Shown here: one piece after another, positions 1 to 9,332 of the stretch
Numbering within the stretch: the first letter of the stretch is position 1
Layout of the letters: every line of letters begins with the position of its first letter
NCBI GenBank assembly: GCA_947626755.1
Contig: CANQTP010000004.1
Location: 1-64,000 of the forward strand
Source of the DNA: an uncultured Clostridia bacterium
GTDB lineage: Bacteria > Bacillota > Clostridia > Oscillospirales > Ruminococcaceae
Length of the DNA stretch: 64,000 nt
Direction of reading: 5' to 3'
The notes under the pieces: model-generated
Told to the model about the DNA's origin: nothing
Databases searched by the model: none
Seen by the model: only the letters and a program-made list of their open reading frames with translations
Position numbers and translations under genes: made by a program

Positions 1-261
1 TACGTAAATGAGGAATTTGAGATGTTGAGAACAGCCGAAATGTCAGCGTTAGACAGAGCTATAGATGATCTTTATAACATGAATAACAACGAAAAATTGA
101 AAGAGCTTGCCCGTATGCGCGAAAAAGCCATGCACGACAAAGCTTCCGCACTTGAAGAAGCTATTCAAACTGGCATTGCCAAAGGCAGATCCGACCTACT
201 TGCACTAATGGCAGCAGACGGCGTGTCGGAAGAAATCATAAGAAAATATATGCAGAGTTGA
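1..261 (+). pseudogene. Rpn/PD-(D/E)XK nuclease-family protein, C-terminal part (5' end outside window)
   Basis: The reading frame is open from base 1, so this is the 3' end of a gene that starts before the window. The 86 visible residues are highly charged and helical, with an Ala/Glu/Lys-rich stretch and an ending of the type 'GVSEEIIRKYM'. That matches the C-terminal tail of Rpn-like (COG5464, 'PD-(D/E)XK nuclease family transposase') proteins. The catalytic part is not visible, so activity cannot be judged. The last codons and the stop lie inside an R1 repeat (from base 255), so the repeat supplies the stop. A related, broken gene lies at 27831-28789. It could be an intact gene whose natural end was replaced; family assignment is moderate because only the tail is seen. 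Confidence 0.55.
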
Positions 262-318
262 GAGTTAAGAGTTGAGAGTTGAGATATTGCAGTAACGCCT
301 ATATCTTGGCTCTCAACT
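255..318. repeat. R1 palindromic repeat, copy a
   Basis: Arms built from GAGAGTTRAGAGTTGA units flank a central segment at 283-305. That segment is the exact reverse complement of GATATAGGCGTTACTGCAA...TATC seen at 56305-56328. Right arm is short. The left arm contains the stop codon of the preceding gene. Confidence 0.75.
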
Positions 319-325
319 TTTTGCA

Positions 326-409
326 GATTTAACTTTACTTTACCTCACGGCAGGCATAAGTCGGGAAATAACAAAACTATGCCTGCATGGGTCAAGGTTT
401 CAGCCTTGC
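326..409. repeat. R2 repeat unit (diverged)
   Basis: About 84 bp alignable by eye to the R2 consensus: an ACTTTACTT...CACGGCAGGCATA block, an AAATAACAAAA block, and a terminal CAAGG-TTTCAG-CCTTG hairpin at the right end. No gene is seen between 262 and 489. Confidence 0.6.
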
Positions 410-489
410 TTTGTAGAAAATATACAAAAATTTCAAGAAAATGAGTGGAAATTTCTACATAAAAATTTTGCAAAATCGGCGCAAACCCC

Positions 490-518
490 TTGAAATCGGG
501 ACGGGGAAATGCTATAAT
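490..518 (+). promoter_or_regulatory. Promoter of the S10-spc-alpha operon
   Basis: TTGAAA (490-495), a 17-bp spacer and a perfect TATAAT (513-518), just upstream of the long rpsJ leader. It is the only strong sigma-A-like site seen before rpsJ. Confidence 0.8.
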
Positions 519-524
519 ATTACT

Positions 525-845
525 TGCGTGACTGCAATATTTAAAGTTTTTGCGAGGAAGCGGAAGGTTGCCTGCGGTGTGCAGGGGAATTTCCGTGGAG
601 TATGTCCGACTTCGAGCCGGGCGGCTGTGATAGTGAACACTGTGTGTGCTTAAACCGTGGGCGGGAAATTTCTGCCGTCCAAAGGTAAGTTATGTGTTTG
701 CGCTTGCTCGGAAAACAATGTTTTTCGGGTTTTTTAATATTTTTCCGCGCGAAACGCACGGTAACGTGGAACGTTTTGCGGAAATTACAGAAAATTATCA
801 CAAACCTCGTCCCCAAATCAAAAAGTAATTCAGGAGGCGATCATT
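525..845 (+). promoter_or_regulatory. Long 5' leader of rpsJ (candidate r-protein autoregulatory leader)
   Basis: About 320 transcribed bases without a convincing gene separate the promoter from rpsJ. They are GC-rich and fold locally, for example GGGCGG (659-664) pairing with CCGTCC (675-680) across an AAATTTC loop. Short open frames here lack good ribosome sites. Leaders of S10 operons in other bacteria bind L4 or other r-proteins; that this one does so is inference. The ribosome site AGGAGG lies at 832-837. Confidence 0.45.
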
Positions 846-1160
846 ATGGCAGTCAATGAAAAAATCAGAATAAGGATCAAAGGTTACGACCATGCGGTAG
901 TCGATGCTGCTGCTGCGAAGATCGTTGACGCTGCAAAGCGCAGCGGCGCGAGAGTAAGCGGCCCTATCCCACTTCCTACCGATAAGGAGATAATCACCAT
1001 TCTCCGCGCGGTACACAAGGATAAGGACAGCCGCGAGCAGTTCGAGCTGAGGACTCACAAGAGACTTATAGACGTTATCAGACCGTCCGACAAGTCTGTT
1101 GAAGCACTGCAGGGTCTTGAACTTCCTGCCGGCGTTGACGTTGTAATGGAAATCAAGTAA
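846..1160 (+). CDS. rpsJ: 30S ribosomal protein S10
   Basis: 104 residues, the normal length for S10. The N-terminal [19 protein letters not shown] and the later GPIPLPT and RTHKRLIDV blocks are diagnostic. S10 sits in the 30S head and in other bacteria also joins NusB in antitermination. It opens the S10-spc-alpha operon, with AGGAGG 8 bases before its ATG. A 110-bp spacer to rplC follows, longer than most gaps in this operon. Confidence 0.98.
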   Translation: MAVNEKIRIRIKGYDHAVVDAAAAKIVDAAKRSGARVSGPIPLPTDKEIITILRAVHKDKDSREQFELRTHKRLIDVIRPSDKSVEALQGLELPAGVDVVMEIK

Positions 1161-1270
1161 ACAGTCCTTTCCTGCACAGGGAGAATGTGACGCGGTTTGC
1201 CATTTCCCAAAAATGTTGACGGCAGGGTCATGCTGCTGAAAGGCAGCCAATAACCAAAGGAGGAAAAACT

Positions 1271-1912
1271 ATGACAAAGGCAATCATCGGTAAGAAGATC
1301 GGCATGACACAGATCTTCGATGAAGCAACAAACAAGGTAATTCCCTTGACTGTTGTGGAAGCCGGCCCCTGCGTTGTCGTTCAGAAGAAAACTGTTGAGA
1401 ACGACGGCTACAGCGCAGTTCAGCTGGGCTTCGGCGATCTGAGAGAAAAGCTTGTGAACAAGCCCCTCAAAGGTCATTTCGCCAAGGCGGACGTTGCAGC
1501 TAAGAGAACTCTCAAAGAGTTCAAGCTTGACAATGCCGAGGCTATGGAGATAGGCGCAATTCTGAAAGCCGACACTTTTGCGGCAGGCGACATCGTTGAT
1601 GTTTCCGGCACTTCAAAAGGTAAGGGTTTTCAGGGCACTATCAAGAGAAACAACAATTCAAGACTGAAAGAGACTCACGGTACAGGTCCTGTTCACAGAC
1701 ACGCAGGTTCAATGGGCGCTTGCTCGTCCCCTTCGCGTATCTATAAGGGCAAGGCTCTTCCGGGTCACATGGGACATGAGAAAGTTACCGTTCAGAATCT
1801 TGAAGTCGTTAAAGTTGACGCAGAGAATAATCTTATCGCAGTAAAAGGCGCGATCCCCGGTCCTAAGAACGGCATCGTTACCATTTGCGACTGCGTTAAG
1901 AAAAAGGCTTAA
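1271..1912 (+). CDS. rplC: 50S ribosomal protein L3
   Basis: 213 residues. It starts with [16 protein letters not shown] and carries the conserved [14 protein letters not shown] loop and the [18 protein letters not shown] extension that reaches toward the peptidyl transferase centre. L3 is an early assembly protein of 23S rRNA. The site AAGGAGGAAAAACT precedes the ATG. It is followed 18 bases later by rplD, in standard S10-operon order. Confidence 0.98.
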   Translation: MTKAIIGKKIGMTQIFDEATNKVIPLTVVEAGPCVVVQKKTVENDGYSAVQLGFGDLREKLVNKPLKGHFAKADVAAKRTLKEFKLDNAEAMEIGAILKADTFAAGDIVDVSGTSKGKGFQGTIKRNNNSRLKETHGTGPVHRHAGSMGACSSPSRIYKGKALPGHMGHEKVTVQNLEVVKVDAENNLIAVKGAIPGPKNGIVTICDCVKKKA

Positions 1913-1930
1913 TGGAAGGAGGAAGCAATA

Positions 1931-2557
1931 ATGCCTAATATTAAAGTTCTGGATATGACAGGTAAAGAGGTTTCCGACATTGAGCTGTCAGATGCTGTTT
2001 TCGGCATAACTCCCAACGAATCCGCCATGCACACAATGGTAGTCAACTACCTTGCAAATCAGAGACAGGGCACACAGTCCACTCTCACCCGCACAGAAGT
2101 AAAGGGCGGCGGAAAGAAGCCTTGGAGACAGAAGGACACAGGTCATGCAAGACAGGGTTCAACACGCGCTCCTCAGTGGACACACGGCGGTATCGCTCTC
2201 GGACCCAAGCCCAGAAGCTACCGTTTCACAGTAAACAAGAAGCTCAAGAGACTTGCTATGAAGTCCGCTCTTTCCACTAAGGTCATTGATAATAATATCA
2301 TCGTTCTCGATTCCATCACAATGGACGAGTACAAGACAAAGACAGTTGCGGCTATGCTGAAAGCTATAGGCGCAGAGGGCAGCAAGGCTCTCATAGTAAT
2401 GCCCGAGGCAAACAGCTTCGTTATCAGAAGCGCCGGAAATATCCCCGGCGTCAAGACGGCTCTTGTAAATACAATAAACGTTTACGACATTCTTAACTAT
2501 GACAAGTTCATCGTTGTTAAGGACGCCGTTTCCAAGATCGAGGAGGTGTACGCATAA
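1931..2557 (+). CDS. rplD: 50S ribosomal protein L4
   Basis: 208 residues of the L4/L1e family. The [34 protein letters not shown] region is the loop lining the peptide exit tunnel. In proteobacteria L4 also represses its own operon through the leader, which makes it the first candidate ligand for the long rpsJ leader here (inference). Its stop overlaps the rplW start as TAATG, implying translational coupling. Confidence 0.98.
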   Translation: MPNIKVLDMTGKEVSDIELSDAVFGITPNESAMHTMVVNYLANQRQGTQSTLTRTEVKGGGKKPWRQKDTGHARQGSTRAPQWTHGGIALGPKPRSYRFTVNKKLKRLAMKSALSTKVIDNNIIVLDSITMDEYKTKTVAAMLKAIGAEGSKALIVMPEANSFVIRSAGNIPGVKTALVNTINVYDILNYDKFIVVKDAVSKIEEVYA

Positions 2558-2847
2558 TGACTGCACAGGATATAGTTATCAAGCCGATCATCACTGAAAA
2601 GAGCATGGAAGGCTTGCAGGACAGCAAGTACACCTTCAGAGTTGCCAAGTCCGCCAACAAGATAGAAATTGCCAAGGCGGTGGAGGAGCTTTTCGATGTA
2701 AAAGTTGCTAAAGTCAACACCGTAAGCGTAAGAGGACGCGCCAAGAGAATGGGTATGAACAGAGGTTACACACCCGACTGGAAAAAGGCGATAGTTACTC
2801 TCGCAGAGGGTTCAAAGACCATCGAGTTCTTCGATGGCATGATGTAA
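2557..2847 (+). CDS. rplW: 50S ribosomal protein L23
   Basis: 96 residues beginning with [13 protein letters not shown], the usual L23 N-terminus, and containing the [14 protein letters not shown] segment. L23 lies at the tunnel exit and docks trigger factor and SRP. The start overlaps rplD by one base (TAATG). A 91-bp spacer precedes rplB. Confidence 0.97.
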   Translation: MTAQDIVIKPIITEKSMEGLQDSKYTFRVAKSANKIEIAKAVEELFDVKVAKVNTVSVRGRAKRMGMNRGYTPDWKKAIVTLAEGSKTIEFFDGMM

Positions 2848-2938
2848 GTTTACTCCTTATCCGGCAGGAAAACGAGTAAGTATGGAAGGGACAGCTTCCG
2901 CAAAACATCGCAAAATATTATAAGGAGATGAACTGCAA

Positions 2939-3772
2939 ATGGCTATAAAGTCATATAAGCCGACGACGCCTTCAAGACGTCAGATGACTGTTACTGACTA
3001 CAGCGTGCTTTCCAAGACCGCTCCCGAAAAGAGCCTTCTTGCACCTATCAAAAAGACCGCAGGCAGAAACAGCTACGGCAGGATCACCGTTCGTCACAGA
3101 GGCGGCGGAAACAGAAGAAAATACAGGATCATTGATTTCAAAAGAGATAAGCAGGGTATGAACGCTACTGTTCTCAGCATTGAATACGATCCTAACAGAA
3201 GCGCGTTTATCGCTCTCGTTCAGTACGAGGACGGCGAAAAAAGATATATCATCGCTCCGAACGGCCTCGCAGTAGGAGACGTTGTCACAAGCGGCGCACA
3301 TGCCGACATCAAGCCCGGCAACGCTCTTGCGCTCAACGATATACCGGTAGGTACTTTTATCCACAATATAGAGCTTTATCCCGGCAAGGGCGCTCAGCTC
3401 GTCCGTGCGGCAGGCAATATGGCTCAGCTTATGGGTAAGGAAGACGGTTACGTTCTGGTAAGACTTCCTTCCGGAGAGATGAGAAAAATACCGGCAGGCT
3501 GTATGGCTTCCATCGGTCAGGTCTCAAATATCGACCATGAGAACGTAAGCCTCGGCAAAGCCGGAAGAACACGCCATATGGGCATCAGACCTACCGTAAG
3601 AGGTTCCGTAATGAACCCCTGCGATCACCCCCACGGCGGCGGTGAAGGTAAGTCTCCTGTAGGCCGTCCGGGACCTGTTACTCCTTGGGGCAAGCCTGCT
3701 CTCGGTTACAAGACCAGAAAGACCCATAACCGTACAGATAAGTTTATCGTAAAGAGAAGAAACGGTAAGTAA
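2939..3772 (+). CDS. rplB: 50S ribosomal protein L2
   Basis: 277 residues, the usual size for L2. The signature loop [15 protein letters not shown] is near the C-terminus, with the [22 protein letters not shown] block near residue 45. L2 contacts the peptidyl transferase region and supports subunit joining. AAGGAGATGAACTGCAA precedes the ATG. A 137-bp spacer with three hairpins separates it from rpsS. Confidence 0.98.
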   Translation: MAIKSYKPTTPSRRQMTVTDYSVLSKTAPEKSLLAPIKKTAGRNSYGRITVRHRGGGNRRKYRIIDFKRDKQGMNATVLSIEYDPNRSAFIALVQYEDGEKRYIIAPNGLAVGDVVTSGAHADIKPGNALALNDIPVGTFIHNIELYPGKGAQLVRAAGNMAQLMGKEDGYVLVRLPSGEMRKIPAGCMASIGQVSNIDHENVSLGKAGRTRHMGIRPTVRGSVMNPCDHPHGGGEGKSPVGRPGPVTPWGKPALGYKTRKTHNRTDKFIVKRRNGK

Positions 3773-3909
3773 TTCCCTATAAAAACAAGTCACGGACTTA
3801 CGGAGCATAAACTCCGAAAGGACGTGCGTCCGGATAGGATCCGGCTCATTGAATCATAAAGAAGGAACCGTCAAGGTTCCCTGCCTAAAATAAGAGAGGA
3901 GGAAAACCA
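3773..3909 (+). other. Structured spacer between rplB and rpsS
   Basis: Three small inverted repeats occur in a row: CGGAG/CTCCG at 3800-3815, CCGGAT/ATCCGG at 3830-3844 and GGAACC/GGTTCC at 3864-3880. None is followed by a U run, so they are not typical terminators. Processing or stability elements are possible. Confidence 0.4.
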
Positions 3910-4194
3910 ATGAGCAGAAGCGTTAAGAAGGGACCTTATGTACAAGAAGTCCTGTTGAAAAGAGTTATCGCTATGAACGAAGCCGGTGAAAAGAAAGTTC
4001 TCAAGACATGGAGCAGAGCTTCAACGATATTCCCCGATTTCGTAGGTCATACATTTGCCGTTCACGACGGCAGAAAGCACGTTCCCGTATATGTTACGGA
4101 AGATATGGTAGGTCATAAGCTGGGTGAATTTGCACCCACAAGGACCTTCAAGGGCCATGCAGGCTCCAAAGTATCCAACAACGGTAAGAAATAA
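3910..4194 (+). CDS. rpsS: 30S ribosomal protein S19
   Basis: 94 residues. [18 protein letters not shown] at the N-terminus, [20 protein letters not shown] in the middle and [12 protein letters not shown] at the end are the family's conserved blocks. S19 binds 16S rRNA in the 30S head with S13. GAGGAGGAAAACCA precedes the ATG; rplV follows after 20 bases. Confidence 0.98.
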   Translation: MSRSVKKGPYVQEVLLKRVIAMNEAGEKKVLKTWSRASTIFPDFVGHTFAVHDGRKHVPVYVTEDMVGHKLGEFAPTRTFKGHAGSKVSNNGKK

Positions 4195-4214
4195 GGCAGA
4201 GAGGAGAATTTAAA

Positions 4215-4550
4215 ATGGAAGCAAGAGCATATCTTAAAAATGCTCGTATCGCGCCGAGAAAAGTCCAGATCGTTCTTGATCTCATAAGAGGAAAGGACGT
4301 TGAGACAGCAATGGCGATCTTACAGCACACACCAAAATCTGCCTGTGAATACCTGGAGAAGCTTCTGAAGTCCGCAGTTGCAAACGCAGAAAACAATTTC
4401 GGAATGGACAAGGATAACCTTTATGTTTCCGAATGTTTCGTTTGCCCCGGTCCTATAATGAAGAGAATCATGCCCAGAGCTAAAGGCAGAGCGTTCCGGA
4501 TCCTCAAGAGAACATCACACGTTACTCTTGTGGTCAAGGAAAAAGAATAA
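4215..4550 (+). CDS. rplV: 50S ribosomal protein L22
   Basis: 111 residues, typical length. [20 protein letters not shown] and the beta-hairpin tip region [20 protein letters not shown] are clear; the hairpin lines the exit tunnel and is a known macrolide-resistance site in other bacteria. GAGGAGAATTTAAA precedes the ATG. Lies between rpsS and rpsC as in other bacteria. Confidence 0.98.
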   Translation: MEARAYLKNARIAPRKVQIVLDLIRGKDVETAMAILQHTPKSACEYLEKLLKSAVANAENNFGMDKDNLYVSECFVCPGPIMKRIMPRAKGRAFRILKRTSHVTLVVKEKE

Positions 4551-4572
4551 GTCGAAAGAGGAGGTAAACTAA

Positions 4573-5340
4573 ATGGGACAGAAAGTCAATCCGCATGGAA
4601 TGCGTGTCGGCGTTATTAAAGATTGGGATTCCCGCTGGTTTGCGAATAAGGCGACTTTCGGCGATACTCTGGTCGAGGACTACAATGTCCGCAATTATAT
4701 CAAGAAAAACCTTTACGCAGCAGGCGTTCCCCGCATTGAGATCGAAAGATTTGCGGATAAGGTAAGGATCCACGTTCACTGCGCTAAGCCCGGTATTGTT
4801 ATCGGACGCGGCGGTGAGAATATTGAAAAGCTTCGTCTCGACGTCGAGAAGATGATGAAGAAATCCGTTGCTATCAACATAGTTGAGGTAAAGTCCCCCG
4901 ATATGGACGCTCAGCTCGTTGCGGAAAGCATTGCGGCACAGCTTGAAAACCGTGCTTCCTACAGAAGAGCCATGAAGCAGGCTATCGGCAGAGCAATGAA
5001 GTTCGGTGCAAAGGGTATAAAAGTAATGGTAAGCGGACGTATAGGCGGTGCAGAAATCGCCCGTTCCGAGTCCTACCATGAAGGAACTATCCCCCTTCAG
5101 ACCATTCGTGCAGATATTGACTACGGTTTTGCAGAAGCAAGCACAACATACGGACGTATCGGCGTAAAGGTATGGATCTACAAGGGCGAAGTCCTCAAGG
5201 GCGATGTTGCCAAGGCAAGAGCTGCGGCTCCCGAAAAGCCCGAAAAGAAACCCCGCAGAAATGACAGAGGCGAACGCCGTCAGGGCGGAGAAAACCGCGA
5301 GAACCGCGGCGCAAGAAAAAGAGAAGGAGGTAATCAGTAA
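4573..5340 (+). CDS. rpsC: 30S ribosomal protein S3
   Basis: 255 residues. It has the N-terminal [20 protein letters not shown], a type-II KH domain with [15 protein letters not shown] around residues 75-90, and the [13 protein letters not shown] motif. S3 guards the mRNA entry site. The last ~40 residues form a low-complexity Lys/Arg/Glu/Asn tail that makes it somewhat longer than many S3 proteins. The stop overlaps the rplP ATG by one base (TAATG). Confidence 0.98.
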   Translation: MGQKVNPHGMRVGVIKDWDSRWFANKATFGDTLVEDYNVRNYIKKNLYAAGVPRIEIERFADKVRIHVHCAKPGIVIGRGGENIEKLRLDVEKMMKKSVAINIVEVKSPDMDAQLVAESIAAQLENRASYRRAMKQAIGRAMKFGAKGIKVMVSGRIGGAEIARSESYHEGTIPLQTIRADIDYGFAEASTTYGRIGVKVWIYKGEVLKGDVAKARAAAPEKPEKKPRRNDRGERRQGGENRENRGARKREGGNQ

Positions 5341-5765
5341 TGCTGCTTCCGAAGAGAGTAAAGTACAGAAGAGTACAGAGAGGACGTCTTACAGGTAAAG
5401 CGTCCCGCGGAAACAAGGTTTCCAATGGAGATTACGGTCTTCAGGCTCTGGAGCCCGCATGGATCACCTCCAATCAGATAGAGGCTGCCCGTATCGCTAT
5501 GACGCGTTACATCAAGAGAGGCGGTCAGGTATGGATAAAGATATTCCCCGATAAGCCCGTTACCGAAAAACCGGCTGAAACACGAATGGGTTCCGGTAAA
5601 GGTTCTCCCGAATACTGGGTAGCGGTAGTAAAGCCCGGCAGAGTAATGTTCGAGATCGCAGGCGTTACCGAGGATATCGCAAGAGAAGCTATGCGTCTTG
5701 CTATGCATAAGCTTCCTATCAAATGTAAGTTTGTAGCGCGTGAGAAAGAGGAGGCGAGCGAATAA
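5340..5765 (+). CDS. rplP: 50S ribosomal protein L16
   Basis: 141 residues starting with the classic [15 protein letters not shown]. The [17 protein letters not shown] and [19 protein letters not shown] blocks are diagnostic. L16 organises the A-site and 5S rRNA region. Coupled to genes on both sides by TAATG overlaps, with AAGGAGG upstream inside rpsC. Confidence 0.98.
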   Translation: MLLPKRVKYRRVQRGRLTGKASRGNKVSNGDYGLQALEPAWITSNQIEAARIAMTRYIKRGGQVWIKIFPDKPVTEKPAETRMGSGKGSPEYWVAVVKPGRVMFEIAGVTEDIAREAMRLAMHKLPIKCKFVAREKEEASE

Positions 5766-5962
5766 TGAAAGCTGCAGAGATCAGAGATATGACAGATCTT
5801 GAACTTGACAACAAACTGACAGACCTTAAAAAAGAGCTTTTCGCTCTCCGCTTTCAGCACGCTATAAATCAGCTCGACAACCCTACTCGTCTGAAAGCTG
5901 TCAAGAAGGACATTGCCCGCGTTAAGACCATTATCCGCGAGCGTGCCGGTTCCGAACAGTAA
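5765..5962 (+). CDS. rpmC: 50S ribosomal protein L29
   Basis: 65 residues, with [18 protein letters not shown] at the start and LKKELFALRFQHA plus VKKDIARVKTIIRER helices, the two-helix L29 hairpin. It binds near L23 at the tunnel exit. The ATG overlaps the rplP stop. rpsQ follows after an 18-base gap holding its ribosome site. Confidence 0.97.
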   Translation: MKAAEIRDMTDLELDNKLTDLKKELFALRFQHAINQLDNPTRLKAVKKDIARVKTIIRERAGSEQ

Positions 5963-5980
5963 TTGAAGGAGGGAAACAAA

Positions 5981-6238
5981 ATGGCTGAAAGAAATCTCAG
6001 AAAGACCAGAGTCGGAAAAGTAGTTTCCAATAAGATGGATAAAACCATTGTTGTTGCTATCGTTGATAATGTACAGCACCCTCTGTACAAGAAGATCATC
6101 AAGAGAACTATCAAGCTTAAGGCTCATGATGAGAACAACACCTGCAACATCGGCGACCGCGTTGAGATAATGGAGACACGTCCTATGTCCAAGGACAAGA
6201 GATGGCGTCTCGTAAAAGTTATCGAGCAGGCTAAGTAA
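5981..6238 (+). CDS. rpsQ: 30S ribosomal protein S17
   Basis: 85 residues, matching the family. The start [20 protein letters not shown] was chosen because GAAGGAGGG lies 6 bases before this ATG; an in-frame ATG 18 bases upstream would overlap that site. The OB-fold blocks DKTIVVAI and [19 protein letters not shown] are present. S17 is a primary 16S rRNA binder. A 118-bp spacer follows. Confidence 0.97.
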   Translation: MAERNLRKTRVGKVVSNKMDKTIVVAIVDNVQHPLYKKIIKRTIKLKAHDENNTCNIGDRVEIMETRPMSKDKRWRLVKVIEQAK

Positions 6239-6356
6239 TTAAGCCCCGCGGCGTAATGAGCATTGTTACGGAGGCGCTTCGGAAAACACCGCTGCCGCTT
6301 CCGACGCTCCTGCTCAGATCAGGAGAAAGATCCAAATATGGAAGGAGTTAATCGCT
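6239..6356 (+). other. Structured spacer between rpsQ and rplN
   Basis: GC-rich, non-coding. GGAG...CGGAA (from 6269) can pair with TTCCG...CTCC (to 6310), giving an interrupted stem without a U tract. The rplN ribosome site GGAAGGAG ends at ~6348. Confidence 0.35.
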
Positions 6357-6725
6357 GTGATCCAGATGCAGACTTATCTGAAAGTTGCCGATAACACGGG
6401 CGCAAAGGAACTTATGTGCATAAGAGTCCTTGGCGGTACCCGCAGAAGATATGCAAACATCGGCGACGTAGTTGTTGCTTCGGTCAAGAAAGCAACACCA
6501 GGCGGCGTTGTTAAGAAGGGCGACGTCGTTAAGGCAGTTATAGTTCGTTCGGCAAAAGGTCTCCGCCGTGACGACGGAACATATATCCGTTTCGATGAGA
6601 ACGCTGCCGTAATTATCAAAGAGGACAAAAACCCCAGAGGTACACGTATCTTTGGACCTGTTGCCCGTGAGCTGAGAGACAAGGACTATATGAAGATCCT
6701 GTCACTTGCTCCCGAGGTTCTGTAA
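6357..6725 (+). CDS. rplN: 50S ribosomal protein L14
   Basis: 122 residues, the exact L14 length. It starts with GTG: GTG-ATC-CAG gives [18 protein letters not shown], and GGAAGGAG stands 8 bases upstream. The [21 protein letters not shown] and [11 protein letters not shown] blocks confirm it. L14 forms intersubunit bridges with 16S rRNA. rplX follows at 14 bases. Confidence 0.97.
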   Translation: MIQMQTYLKVADNTGAKELMCIRVLGGTRRRYANIGDVVVASVKKATPGGVVKKGDVVKAVIVRSAKGLRRDDGTYIRFDENAAVIIKEDKNPRGTRIFGPVARELRDKDYMKILSLAPEVL

Positions 6726-6739
6726 GGAGGCGTAACAAT

Positions 6740-7060
6740 ATGAATAATCTTCACGTTAAAAAGGACGATGTTGTTGTTATCCTTTCCGGCAAGGACAAGG
6801 GCAAGCAGGGCAAGGTACTTGAAGTTTCCCCCAAGGAAAAGAAAGTTATCGTTGAAGGTCTCAACATCGTTACCAAGCACGTTAAACCCAGACAGATGGG
6901 TCAGCAGGGCGGCATTGTAAAGTGCGAAGCTCCCCTTTATGCTTCAAAGGTAATGGCTGTCTGCCCCAAGTGCGGCAAGCCCACCAGACTCGCTCACAGG
7001 ATCGAGGACGGCAAAAAGGTAAGAGTCTGCAAGCACCCTGACTGCGGCAAGGCTTATTAA
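6740..7060 (+). CDS. rplX: 50S ribosomal protein L24
   Basis: 106 residues. A KOW motif near the start ([19 protein letters not shown]) is followed by [11 protein letters not shown]. The C-terminal part has CPKCGKPTR and a second Cys pair (C-x4-C), a likely zinc ribbon as in many Firmicutes L24 proteins. L24 starts 50S assembly. AAGGAGGCGTAACAAT precedes the ATG. Confidence 0.97.
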   Translation: MNNLHVKKDDVVVILSGKDKGKQGKVLEVSPKEKKVIVEGLNIVTKHVKPRQMGQQGGIVKCEAPLYASKVMAVCPKCGKPTRLAHRIEDGKKVRVCKHPDCGKAY

Positions 7061-7077
7061 GGAAAGGAGTAATTGAA

Positions 7078-7620
7078 ATGGCATCTAATATGAAAGAACT
7101 TTATGTCAGCACAGTGGCTCCTGCTTTAATGAAGAAGTTCGGCTACAAAAGCGTTATGCAGATCCCCAAGATAGACAAGGTAGTTATCAACGTCGGCGCA
7201 GGCGAAGCAAAGGACAACGCTAAGGTGATCGACGCTATCATGAACGACCTTGCGGCTATAACAGGTCAGAAGCCTATCGTTTGCCGCGCTAAGAAGTCCG
7301 TTGCTAACTTCAAGATCCGTGAGGGTATGCCTATCGGCGTAAAAGTTACTCTCAGAAGCGAAAAGATGTACGAATTCCTCGACAGACTGTTCAATGTTGC
7401 GTTCCCCCGTGTACGTGACTTCAGAGGAATAAACGGCAACTCTTTCGACGGCAGAGGCAACTATTCCACAGGTATCAAGGAGCAGCTGATATTCCCCGAA
7501 ATCGAGTACGATAAGATCGACAAAGTCCGCGGTATGGACATTAACATAATCACCACCGCAAACACAGATGAGGAAGCCAAGGCTCTGCTTGAGCTGATGG
7601 GCGCTCCCTTTGCTAAGTAA
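7078..7620 (+). CDS. rplE: 50S ribosomal protein L5
   Basis: 180 residues, normal for L5. [16 protein letters not shown], the [20 protein letters not shown] block and the [17 protein letters not shown] segment are family hallmarks. L5 binds 5S rRNA and contacts P-site tRNA. GGAAAGGAGTAATTGAA is the ribosome site. rpsN follows after 22 bases. Confidence 0.98.
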   Translation: MASNMKELYVSTVAPALMKKFGYKSVMQIPKIDKVVINVGAGEAKDNAKVIDAIMNDLAAITGQKPIVCRAKKSVANFKIREGMPIGVKVTLRSEKMYEFLDRLFNVAFPRVRDFRGINGNSFDGRGNYSTGIKEQLIFPEIEYDKIDKVRGMDINIITTANTDEEAKALLELMGAPFAK

Positions 7621-7642
7621 TAGGAAAGGTGGTCAGGATTAA

Positions 7643-7828
7643 ATGGCTAAAACATCTATGAAAGTTAAGCAGCAGAGAACTCCTAAGTACAGCACCAGAG
7701 CTTATAACAGATGCAAGATCTGCGGCAGACCTCACGCATATATGAGAAAATTCGGCATCTGCCGTATCTGCTTCAGAGAGCTTGCTCACGACGGTCAGAT
7801 CCCCGGCGTGAAGAAAGCAAGCTGGTAA
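7643..7828 (+). CDS. rpsN: 30S ribosomal protein S14, zinc-binding type
   Basis: 61 residues, the short zinc-type S14. It carries C-x2-C ([15 protein letters not shown]) followed by C-x2-C (CRICFREL), so four Cys ligands are intact. This is the C+ form, not the zinc-independent paralogue used under zinc limitation. GGAAAGGTGGTCAGGATTAA precedes the ATG. Confidence 0.98.
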   Translation: MAKTSMKVKQQRTPKYSTRAYNRCKICGRPHAYMRKFGICRICFRELAHDGQIPGVKKASW

Positions 7829-7871
7829 GCTGAACGCTGCTTTTTAAAGTAATATAAGGAGGTTAACCGTT

Positions 7872-8270
7872 ATGCAAATTACAGATACAATTGCAGATAT
7901 TCTTACAAGAATACGTAATGCCAATTCTGCAAAGCACGCAACAGTTGACGTTCCTGCTTCCAATATGAAGAAAGCTATCACTCAGATACTCGTTGATGAG
8001 GGTTATCTCAAGAGCTATCAGATCATAGACGACGGAAAGCAGGGCATCATCAGGATCACGCTGAAATACGGCGAGAACAAGTCTCAGGTCATCACAGGTC
8101 TGAGAAGAGTTTCTAAGCCCGGTCTCAGAATATATTCAAGCTGCGAGGATATGCCCAAGGTAATGAAAGGTCTCGGGATCGCTATCGTTTCCACATCAAA
8201 GGGCATTATGACCGACAAGAAAGCAAGAGAGCTCCATGTCGGCGGCGAAGTCCTTGCATTCGTATGGTAA
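7872..8270 (+). CDS. rpsH: 30S ribosomal protein S8
   Basis: 132 residues. [18 protein letters not shown] at the start, KPGLRIY and the C-terminal [18 protein letters not shown] are diagnostic. S8 binds 16S helix 21 and represses the spc operon in E. coli; no target hairpin was identified here. AAGGAGGTTAACCGTT precedes the ATG. Confidence 0.98.
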   Translation: MQITDTIADILTRIRNANSAKHATVDVPASNMKKAITQILVDEGYLKSYQIIDDGKQGIIRITLKYGENKSQVITGLRRVSKPGLRIYSSCEDMPKVMKGLGIAIVSTSKGIMTDKKARELHVGGEVLAFVW

Positions 8271-8284
8271 GGAGGAACAAGTAA

Positions 8285-8830
8285 ATGTCAAGAATAGGCA
8301 AAAAGCCCGTTACTGTTCCTGCCGGCGTTGATGTAAAGATCGACGGCACTACCGTTACGGTAAAGGGACCCAAGGGCACACTTACAAATACTTTCAACCA
8401 TGATATGAAGATCAAGGTCGAGGGTAATGAAATAATTGTTGAGCGTCCCTCCGAGGATAAGCTCCACAAATCACTCCACGGTCTGACAAGAACACTTATC
8501 CACAACATGGTGGAGGGCGTTACAAACGGATTTTCCAAGTCTCTGGACATCGAGGGTATCGGTTACCGTGCTCAGAAGCAGGGAAAGAACCTTGTTATGA
8601 ACCTTGGTTATTCGCATCAGGTCATCGTTCCGGAAACAGACGGCATCACAATAGACGTTCCCGCGCCCAACAAGATCGTTGTAAACGGTATTGACAAGCA
8701 GAAAGTGGGACAGTTCGCTGCCGAGCTCCGCGAGAAAAGACCTCCCGAGCCGTACAAGGGCAAGGGTATCCGCTACACCGGTGAAAGGATCATCCGCAAG
8801 GAAGGTAAAGCCGGTAAGGGCAAGAAGTAA
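8285..8830 (+). CDS. rplF: 50S ribosomal protein L6
   Basis: 181 residues with the duplicated L6 fold. [16 protein letters not shown] is at the N-terminus and the second domain ends in [15 protein letters not shown], the conserved signature. L6 binds the sarcin-ricin region of 23S rRNA. Preceded by AAGGAGGAACAAGTAA. A 108-bp spacer to rplR contains a hairpin at 8879-8897. Confidence 0.98.
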   Translation: MSRIGKKPVTVPAGVDVKIDGTTVTVKGPKGTLTNTFNHDMKIKVEGNEIIVERPSEDKLHKSLHGLTRTLIHNMVEGVTNGFSKSLDIEGIGYRAQKQGKNLVMNLGYSHQVIVPETDGITIDVPAPNKIVVNGIDKQKVGQFAAELREKRPPEPYKGKGIRYTGERIIRKEGKAGKGKK

Positions 8831-8938
8831 TTTCAAAATAAGAATCGTTATCCTATTTTTAGAGAATGGGACAGTCCGCGGCAGGAAATTTCCGCCGGAG
8901 CGACTACTATTCTCCGCTTGAAAAGGAGTTGAATTTTA
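8831..8938 (+). other. Spacer between rplF and rplR with hairpin
   Basis: CGGCAGGAAATTTCCGCCG at 8879-8897 is an almost perfect palindrome. It resembles GGCGGGAAATTTCTGCC in the rpsJ leader at 660-676. Function unknown. The rplR site AAAAGGAG is at 8921-8928. Confidence 0.35.
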
Positions 8939-9298
8939 ATGGTAAAGCAGATAAACAGAAAGGCTGCAAGAGCCAAGAGACAGGTACGCGTCCGCGCTAA
9001 GATAAGCGGAACAGCTGAATGCCCAAGACTTAACGTTTTCCGCAGCGCTAAGAACATCTATGCTCAGATCATCGACGATACTGCAGGAGTTACACTCTGC
9101 GCGGCTTCTTCGCTGGAAAAGGGTTTTGACGGAAACGGCGGCAACAAGGAAGGCGCTTTCAAAGTCGGCGAGATGATCGCCAAGAAGGCTGCCGAGAAGG
9201 GCATTAAGGACGTTGTTTTCGACCGTGCAGGTTATCTCTATCACGGAAGAGTTGCAGAACTTGCCGAAGGCGCAAGAAAAGGCGGTCTGAATTTCTGA
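8939..9298 (+). CDS. rplR: 50S ribosomal protein L18
   Basis: 119 residues. The [29 protein letters not shown] block and the [20 protein letters not shown] end are typical. L18 helps load 5S rRNA with L5. AAAAGGAGTTGAATTTTA precedes the ATG. rpsE begins 34 bases downstream. Confidence 0.97.
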   Translation: MVKQINRKAARAKRQVRVRAKISGTAECPRLNVFRSAKNIYAQIIDDTAGVTLCAASSLEKGFDGNGGNKEGAFKVGEMIAKKAAEKGIKDVVFDRAGYLYHGRVAELAEGARKGGLNF

Positions 9299-9332
9299 TT
9301 CGGCGCCATCAACAAATAAGGAGGTAATACTT

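Noticed and set aside
441-828. Open frames in the rpsJ leader on both strands
   Set aside because: No convincing ribosome sites, biased composition and overlap with hairpins; treated as untranslated leader.
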